Positions 8,791 to 15,000 of a DNA stretch of 15,000 nt are shown here, in pieces (position 1 is the first letter of the stretch; every line of letters starts with the position of its first letter). A model generated the notes under the pieces. That model had not been told where the DNA came from and did not search any database. It saw nothing but the letters and a program-made list of their open reading frames with translations. This DNA comes from Salpingoeca rosetta (taxonomy: Eukaryota; Opisthokonta; Choanoflagellata; Craspedida; Salpingoecidae), in assembly GCF_000188695.1 (NCBI RefSeq), contig NW_004754922.1:612676-627675 (forward strand), given 5' to 3'. The position numbers and the translations under genes are program-made.

Positions 8791-10852
8791 GCCACGGCTG
8801 GGGGCGGGTAGAGGATGTCGTAGTGGCCGGGCCGGTAGAGGAGGAAGACGAGCGGCTCCTGCCCGTCCGGGATGACGTGCTGCGCCGCTGTCTCCCCAGC
8901 AGACTGCACCCGCAACCAGGGCATCATGGGAGGTGTGTGTGCGTGTGTATATGTTGGGGGGGGGGGGTTAGAGGTGAGGGTGGAGATGAGTGCGATAGAG
9001 GTAGGGATGCGGGCGGTGATGCGGGTGGAGGGGGGGGGGAGAAAGGGGTTGCACTGATAGCGATGGCAATGGTTGAGGGAAGCCTAAAAATAAAGCGCTC
9101 ACACACAGACAGACAGGCAGGCACAGACACACGCACCCTGTCGAGGTAGGCAATGTTGACGGCAACGCCGAGTGCCTGTGTGAGGGCGATGATCTGCAGG
9201 TGTTCGCAGTCGACCCCAAACGGGTCCACGGCCCGCGCACAAAACGCCGCCACCGTCTCGCCGCCCTCAAGAAACGGCAGAAAGTCGTCCACGTGCGTCT
9301 GCAATGCGAGCGAGTGTTTGTGTGTATGTTTGTGTGTGTATGTTTGTGTGTGTATGTTTGTGTGTATGTTTGTGTGTGTATGTGTGTGCGTGTGTGTGGG
9401 TATGTGTGTGTGTGAAAATATGCGTGCGTGCAAGTGAAGTTCGAAACACGCATGCGCATCATCGACGAAATGCCGCTGCTCAAGGCAAGCGGGAGCGCAC
9501 AAACCTTCATGTGAGCGGCTGTGACGAGGCGAAAGTAGGCGACAATGTAGTTGGAGAGCCCGTCGTCATTGAATGTCGCATGCAACGCCTCCTATACGTA
9601 TGCGAACACACACGCACACATGGAATGTGGCAGAACATGTGATGAGTGAAGGTGTTGGTGGTGGTGGTCGTCGTCATCATCAATGTCAGGGTGATAGTCT
9701 TGCAGCTTGCATACTCCTCATCCCCAATTCCATCATCATCACCACCACATCGCCCACCGCCCACTGCCACCGTCAACAGCGCACCATGGGCTCGTCCTTC
9801 AGGCGGGCAAACTGTTCCTGCACCGTCTCGTAAAAGTCTTCTGCGGTAAACTCTGGATACCCCGCTGCAAGCGCCATGTCAAACGTCTGCTTCAGCGTCT
9901 CCAGGAACCTGTGTCCAGGGCCCAGGGGGTATGACGGGGGCACGTATGTGAGGGGGTGCGGGCGCTGCAGTTGATTGGAAACAAGCACGGCAGCGGCAGT
10001 GCCCGTAGCACGAAGCAGAAGGTGTTGTCACATCATGCAACGGTTGTTTGTAATACAGCGGTAGTGATGTGAAGCATCAGGGCGTGAGAACGACAGGGCA
10101 AACTGCACGAAGAACAAGGCACGCTCACCCCGGCAGCTTGTCTTTGTGTGCAGCGAAGTGTTCTGCGATGCCATACGCGTATGCGCGATAGAAGCAGTTG
10201 CTGAACACAAGCCACACAGAGTCACAAAAAAGGGTTGCACATGAGCGACAGCAGCAGCCAGCCAGGGCATGCAAGATGACAGGCAGCGGATATGAAAGAG
10301 TTCAGATTGCCCCGCGGTCATGCCAGATAAAGCTCAAGACAGGAGCAAAGCTTCGACACACCCGTCACCGCGAGTCTTGCGCATCTTGGGAAACGCATCC
10401 AACATGCTCTTCATGCAAGAAAGCAGACAAAGGTGTGTTGTTGTGTCGAATACGACGTGCGTTCAGACCGGGCGGGAACGCACGAGGAAAAGAAGGCACA
10501 GGGGAAGGCGTCGATGGTGAGGCAACACACATCAAAAGAGAGAGACCAATAGAGAGAAGGAAGAGATACACAGGCAGATAGATGCACACATGGACAGAGA
10601 GGCAAACAAACACACGTACAGACAGAGAGACAGACACACACACACAGACACAGACAGACACAGACACAGACACAGACACAGACACACCTTGATTTTGGTG
10701 GTGAAGAGTGGATCCCCGTATTCGGCGAGGAGTGTCGACGTGTCCATCACATCAGACATAAGCGGCGCGGACTCTGCCACCTCCTTCTTGATGGCATCCA
10801 TTTGTGCCATGATTTCTTGGTCACGGTTGACCTCGTCCTTGCCCTCACTCAT
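8781..10852 (-). CDS. OTUB1: Otubain (OTUB1-type OTU deubiquitinase)
   Basis: Cysteine protease that removes ubiquitin; animal OTUB1 prefers K48 chains and also inhibits E2 enzymes such as UBC13 without catalysis. Exons in gene order: 10852-10688, 10408-10362, 10200-10129, 9908-9785, 9591-9505, 9298-9137, 8903-8781; product 259 aa against 271 for human OTUB1. All phases fit. The N-terminal [18 protein letters not shown] matches the animal EAIMAQQDRIQQEIA segment. The catalytic site is RGDGNCFYRAY with D70 and C73, and RPGHYDILY with H246. [23 protein letters not shown] and [12 protein letters not shown] follow in the expected order. Intron 2 splits the codon for G71, so the D and C of the active site lie on different exons. 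The protein extends about seven residues past DILY into repeat-derived sequence. E2 inhibition in this organism is inference from homology. Confidence 0.95.
9310..9416. repeat. Minisatellite-like GTGTGTATGTTT array
   Basis: Tandem units of about 12-14 bp (TGTGTGTATGTTTG) passing into TG repeats, inside OTUB1 intron 5. In the sense of the gene it is CA-rich and lies close to the acceptor. Confidence 0.88.
10618..10687. repeat. (CAGACA)n array at the OTUB1 intron 1 donor
   Basis: CAGACA and CACAGA units run directly up to exon 1. In gene sense the donor GTGTGT is the first unit of a TGTGTC array, so the splice site is itself part of the repeat. Confidence 0.9.
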
Positions 10853-11183
10853 GGTTGCGTCAAAGTTGAAAGCCTATGGAACCAAAGGGAGCGGTAGCAG
10901 ACGCCAGTAATGGCAATGAGAGAATTAGAGGTGAGAGAGGTGTTTGGATGGTGGACAAGCAAAGAAGAAGAACTGGTTGGTTGGTTGGTCTGTGTCAGCG
11001 CCGATTTTTGATGGATGTTTTCTACCAATCGCCAAGACTTGCCACAAGAAGCTGCACACTCCTCCAATCCCATCATCACCATCAGCCATCCCTTTCAGCA
11101 GCATTTGCATCGCTTCCCTCGCTCGTCGGTTGACGCGTTTGCTTTCTTTTCTCAAGCCACCTTGTTAACGCACAACAGCTGCC
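10853..11183. promoter_or_regulatory. Short divergent promoter region between OTUB1 and Misato
   Basis: Only 331 bp separate the two start codons, which point away from each other, so the two genes probably share a bidirectional promoter. The stretch is free of long microsatellites, unlike the other spacers. It contains a TTGG run at about 10975-10990 that is also found in the other divergent spacer. I saw no clear TATA box. Confidence 0.65.
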
Positions 11184-12527
11184 ATGCCTGCCGGGGGCGG
11201 AGGCGAGGTCATCACGCTGCAGTTTGGCAACTATGCCAACCACGTTGGTGCACATTTCTGGAACTTGCAGGATGCCATGATCGATTACACGGGCCAAGAG
11301 CCAGAATCGGAGGTGCGTGCGTGTGAGAAGGATGTGTGCAAACGTGTGTGCGTGTGTGCAGAGTATGCATATTATGCGTGTCTGTGTGTCTGTGTGTCTG
11401 TGTGTCTGTGTGTCTGTGTGCAGAGTGTGTGCGTGTGTTGATGTGTGTGCGTGTGTGAGAACTGGACTGGTAGCACCATCAAATTTGTGGTACGACAACA
11501 GCGCGACACAACACCATTCCTCGTTGCTGCGCTCGCACAGCAGCTTGCTCGGTTGGTTCACAACACTTGCGTTGTTTTTGAACCTCATTCCAACCGCGCT
11601 GCTTGTGGCTGAAGGACCCCATCAGCCACGATGTGCTCTTTCGGTGCGGCGAGACACCATCTGGAGCGCCGACATACACACCGCGGCTGCTCTTGTATGA
11701 TCTGCGAGACAGCACCAGCGCATTGAGCCAGGTTCGGAGCCCGGGGTGCTGTGTTGCGTGCCCTAGCATGGCTGTATGTACTCTCGCGTGAGTTTCAGTA
11801 TGTGTGTGTGTGTGTGCGTGTGTGCATGTGTGTGTGCGTGTGTGCATGTGTGTGTGTGTGTGTGCATGTGTGTGTGTGTGCGTGTGTGTGTGTGTGTTCG
11901 AATGTGCATGAAGCTCATTGGCACATGCTTCATATGCAGGAGGGCGTTTTGTACGGTGACGCTTCCCAGCAGGCTCAAGTCGCGTCGTGGGACGTAAGGA
12001 CTCTTGTTTGTTTGCTGTCTCGACTGAACACGCTGAAGTCTGTCGCTTGCGCCATCTCACTTTGGTCATGGGATCGCTGCCCACGCGCAACACTTGTGGC
12101 ATGTCTCACATGGCACGTCTGTCTGCGTACCTTCTCGCACCTCCATTCCACAACGCCTTGCAGCCGGAGCGCGTGGAACGCCTGATGCAGCCGCTCGATG
12201 AACCGAGTCCATACCACCAACACCTGGAGCAACTGCAAACACAACAGGTGCTGCATCATTGTGTGTGTGTGTGGGGGGGGGGGCTATCGAGCGTTGTGGT
12301 TGCGTTGTCGCCGCTGTCGCGTTGTTGTGGACGTGTTCATGCTTGTGTACTACGCTCACTGCCACCACTACCACCATCACTAACACCCGCCACTAACACC
12401 CACAGGCGGGGGATCGAGGGCACTCCAAGTCTGAGTTTGTGGTTGAGACGGAGCACGTGCGGTCATGGTCAGATTACCTCCGCCCACTCCTCCACCCCCG
12501 CACCGTCAACGTATGCCACGTGGTGTT

Positions 12528-12609
<82 letters not shown>

Positions 12610-13068
12610 GGTATCTGTAGGCGAGCGACGTATGCGATTGTGCGTTTGGATGTGGCTCCTTGGCAATGCGCGCTCGTGCGCGCGTGAGTTGTTGTTTGCG
12701 GCCACAGCCTCATGCCAGCGTGTGCTGCCGTGTGGGCTACATGTGCAGTTGGTGCCAACGCACTGCCACGAGGACCCCGCCGTCGCCTTTGATGCGTTTT
12801 GGCTCGCGCGACCGCTGCTGCAGCCGACAGCACAATTTATGGAGACGTTTGAGGACCGTGTGCGTGCGTATATGGAAGAGTGCGACACGCCGTATGGATT
12901 CCAAATTGTCGCAGACGCAGACACCGCGTTTGCCGGCATTGCTGCCGGTGCGTGTCAGCTGATCACACTCGTGGTGTGGTGTGTTTGTTTCGGGTGAAGT
13001 GAGAGTGTGACTCACTGAGTGGCTGAAACACACACATATGCTCATGCGCTCTCAGCAATCCACTCATC

Positions 13069-13109
<41 letters not shown>

Positions 13110-14113
13110 CTTCTCCATGTTCCGCACGGCAGGCGCAATACAACACCTACGTGACGAGTACGGGCGCAAAGGGATCATGTGCTATGCGGCGCACTCGCCC
13201 GGGCATTCGCTCGGGTACGACGCCGCCACCGCGCACCCGGAGCTGGACGAGGAGCACCAGGCAGCAAAGACGGCAGCACACGCCCAGCACAGGCTGCGGT
13301 CCGCAGCATACCTCATGGTGTGCTCGTGATGGGTGGTGGTCATGATGGAAGAGATGATTGCCTTTGGAATGTGTATGTGTGTGTGTGTGAGTGAGAGTGA
13401 GAGAGAGAGAGAGAGTGTGTGTGTGTGTGTGAGGGAGAGGGCGCGCGCGCGCGCGTGTGTGTGTGATCGATGAGCAAGGAGTGACGATATCACAGCCTTT
13501 GTGACATTGCACGCCCCTAAATATGCGCTTGATACATGTGTGTGTGTATGTGTGTGTATGTGTGTGTGTCCAGTATGAGTGTATGCAGTACGGCGCGACA
13601 TACATTCCGCTCAGCACACACGACGCGTGGCGAGGTATGGCTTTCGGAGCCGTCTGTGCTGCCGCGGATGCGGAAGATGCTTGCTCCATGTCTGTCATGG
13701 AACACTCCGTGTTGTGTCGGTGATCATACTCACCGTCATCACCACCACTCCCATCAACATCGGCCATTGCTGGACAGATGGGTCCCCTCGCGCGTTTCTG
13801 CGCCTTGACGTCGACTACAGCAGCCGCTACCACACCAGCGCCATCATGGCCGCTGCCATCGACACAGCCACCCTCCCCTACAGGTCTGGCCAGTCGCGTG
13901 TGTACCTGTATCTGTATGTGTATGTGTGGTGCTGACTGTTTGCCATGTGTTGTGTATTCTTGCCACCACTGCCACGACAACTTCAGAACTCGTTGCCTGT
14001 GCTCTGCAACGTTCACCCGTCGCTCGTCCTCGTTCTGCTCCTCAGACTGCACTCCAGCGACGTGTCGTTCGCCCATCTCATGTCCGCCCTCCAGGGGCCC
14101 GCATCCATGGCCG
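11184..14113 (+). CDS. MSTO1: Misato (MSTO1/DML1), tubulin-like mitochondrial distribution protein, 3' part missing
   Basis: Conserved eukaryotic protein with tubulin/FtsZ-like segments, needed for mitochondrial morphology and inheritance in animals and yeast. Ten exons: 11184-11312, 11615-11731, 11940-11993, 12164-12247, 12406-12510, 12749-12947, 13133-13317, 13574-13634, 13778-13883, 14046-14113, giving the first 369 residues in consistent phase. The start EVITLQFGNYANHVGAHFWN resembles both Misato and the N-terminus of tubulins. Matches to human MSTO1 follow in order: DVLFRCGET and TYTPRLLLYDL, EGVLYGD, VRSWSDYLRPLLHPRTVN, YMEECDTPYGFQIVAD, DEYGRKGI, YHTSAIMAAAIDTATLPYR, and LHSSDVSFAHLMSAL. 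Human MSTO1 is about 570 aa, so some 200 C-terminal residues are absent; they should lie beyond the last intron, whose donor is GTGGGT at 14114. I could not identify a convincing next exon before the window ends. The exon 6 start at 12749 is chosen because it restores the spacing seen in human MSTO1. Confidence 0.92.
11313..11614 (+). other. Intron 1 of Misato with TGCG/TGTC repeats
   Basis: This 302-nt intron begins GTGCGTGCGTG and contains TGTC repeats at about 11375-11420 and further TG sequence to 11457. It ends with the acceptor GGCTGAAG. No exon-like frame is seen inside. Confidence 0.85.
11800..11898. repeat. (TG)n array with TGCATG and TGCG interruptions
   Basis: About 100 bp of TG-rich repeat within Misato intron 2 (11732-11939). 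Confidence 0.92.
12532..12608. repeat. (TG)38 near-perfect microsatellite
   Basis: One of the longest uninterrupted dinucleotide arrays of the window. It begins about 20 nt after the donor GTATGC of Misato intron 5. Confidence 0.95.
13076..13108. repeat. (CA)n microsatellite
   Basis: About 15 CA units in Misato intron 6, 25 nt before the acceptor GGCAG. Confidence 0.92.
13371..13465. repeat. Compound TG / GA / TG / GC / TG repeat
   Basis: A mosaic in Misato intron 7: TG units, then a GA run, TG again, a GC run of about seven units at 13441-13455, and TG to the end. Confidence 0.92.
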
Positions 14114-14143
14114 GTGGGTGTTTGTAGTTGGAGTGCGTGCATG

Positions 14144-14231
<88 letters not shown>

Positions 14232-14267
14232 ATTGTTGTTGTTGTTGTTATTGTTGTTGTTGTTGTT

Positions 14268-14307
<40 letters not shown>

Positions 14308-15000
14308 GTTGTTGTTTGATGTTTGTTGTTGTTGTTGTTGTGTTGTTGTTGCACACCAGACTGTGGATCACGCACTGCACCAAGTTTAGGCGAAGGAAGG
14401 GAACCTGAATAGCAGGCAGTCCTCTCAGCCCATAGATTTCCTTGTCTCTCTTCCCAAGAACACGCTACCTCGACTCGCCTTCCACGTTAAGGGGGTCAAG
14501 TTTGTCAGGTCGATACCTCCCTATACGTAAGATCCAGAATGGCGCCTTCCCCTGAAACATAAGGGAAGCCGTATGGTGCTCGCGCGAAATACCCGTGGAC
14601 CGACAAATAGGTCGCACATGCGTCGTTAACATCACATCAACTCACAAGTATTTTGCGCTCTACAATTGTCTACAAGCTGTATACAACCCTTGTCACTGTT
14701 TGTGGATCGGGGTTTGTGCGTCCGCGCAGATATGGCGAGTTGGAACAAGAAATTACTCAGAACGACGGCTAGGCTTGAACAAACTGAAAAACTTTCATGG
14801 AGTGGGGATTCGACCGCTTGACGGGTGCGTGCTATGTTGAGTCCTCGGTGACGGTACTGATGCCAATGATGTTGTTGTTGTTGTTGTTGTTGGTGGTGGT
14901 GGTGTTGTTGGTGTTGTTGTTGTTTGTTGTGCGTGTGTTGTGTTGGAGAGAGTGTGTGTGCGTGTGTGTGTGCGCGCGCGTGTGTGTGTGCGTGTACCTT
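14114..15000 (+). other. Right end: long TTG repeat and unexplained unique segment, probably inside a Misato intron
   Basis: After the donor at 14114 comes a TTG array, then about 450 bp of ordinary, more AT-rich sequence (14395-14840) without a recognisable gene, then a shorter TTG/GGT array (14870-14930) and TG/GC repeats to the end. The acceptor-like GCACACCAG at 14357 would join in phase but opens a frame that stops after some 17 codons and does not resemble Misato. Confidence 0.6.
14143..14350. repeat. Long interrupted (TTG)n array, about 200 bp
   Basis: Mostly perfect TTG. Three TTA variants have their A at 14232, 14250 and 14268, exactly 18 bp apart, showing a higher-order 18-bp unit. 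TTTG variants appear at the right end. Confidence 0.95.

Noticed and set aside
12610..12748. Extended start for Misato exon 6 at upstream acceptors (near 12620 or after CATGCCAG)
   Set aside because: The CATGCCAG option is in frame but adds residues that break the spacing between HPRTVN and the FDAF motif seen in human MSTO1; the acceptor at 12748 restores it exactly.
14357..14410. Acceptor-like site that could begin the next Misato exon
   Set aside because: The phase fits, but the frame stops after about 17 codons and shows no similarity to the Misato C-terminal region.
14595..14840. 81-codon + strand open frame
   Set aside because: It has no ATG start, no recognisable motif, and an open run of this length is not unusual; kept as unexplained sequence only.
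14770..14860. tRNA-like element on the minus strand with GGTCGAATCC, similar to a B box, followed by TTTTT
   Set aside because: One T of the consensus is missing, the would-be T stem does not pair, and no A box or anticodon arm at the right distance could be found.
1..15000. CRISPR array or bacterial operon
   Set aside because: Repeats are simple microsatellites without unique spacers of fixed length, and the genes are spliced eukaryotic genes on alternating strands.

Overview
The window looks like nuclear DNA of a eukaryote with a dense, intron-rich, GC-rich coding complement and very many simple-sequence repeats. Five protein genes can be rebuilt by joining exons across GT-AG introns: an ELOVL6-type fatty-acid elongase, a TALE homeobox protein, a four-pass claudin/PMP22-like membrane protein, an otubain (OTUB1-type deubiquitinase) and Misato (MSTO1/DML1, tubulin-like). 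TALE homeobox, animal-like OTUB1, Misato and a claudin-like protein in a compact genome with glutamine-rich proteins point to a unicellular holozoan. A choanoflagellate (Salpingoeca/Monosiga type) is my best guess. This is inference from gene content, not a database match.

Layout, left to right, with strictly alternating strands: ELOVL6-like (+, 148-1191), convergent spacer 1192-2401, TALE homeobox (-, 2402-5031), divergent spacer 5032-5987, claudin-like (+, 5988-8117), convergent spacer 8118-8780, OTUB1 (-, 8781-10852), short 331-bp divergent spacer 10853-11183, then Misato (+, from 11184, ten exons visible to 14113, 3' part not found). The remaining right end (14114-15000) holds a long interrupted TTG repeat and an unexplained single-copy-looking segment. 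I count 25 introns; exon phases agree at every junction, which is the main support for the models.

The genes do not form a pathway: lipid elongation in the ER, transcription, a membrane tetraspan, ubiquitin editing and mitochondrial/tubulin-like function are separate housekeeping or regulatory roles. What unites the window is the repeat architecture. Introns and spacers are full of TG/CA, TGTGCG, CAGA, ATC, GGT and TTG arrays. In many introns the TG-rich strand starts at the splice donor (often GTGCGT or GTACGT) while CA-rich sequence lies near the acceptor. The most interesting observations are this donor/repeat link, the two-codon first coding exon of the elongase, a 31-nt micro-exon in the claudin-like gene with a competing open alternative, and the polyglutamine-rich TALE protein that has no visible MEIS or PBC domain. 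I saw no CRISPR array, rRNA, convincing tRNA, or intact transposon.
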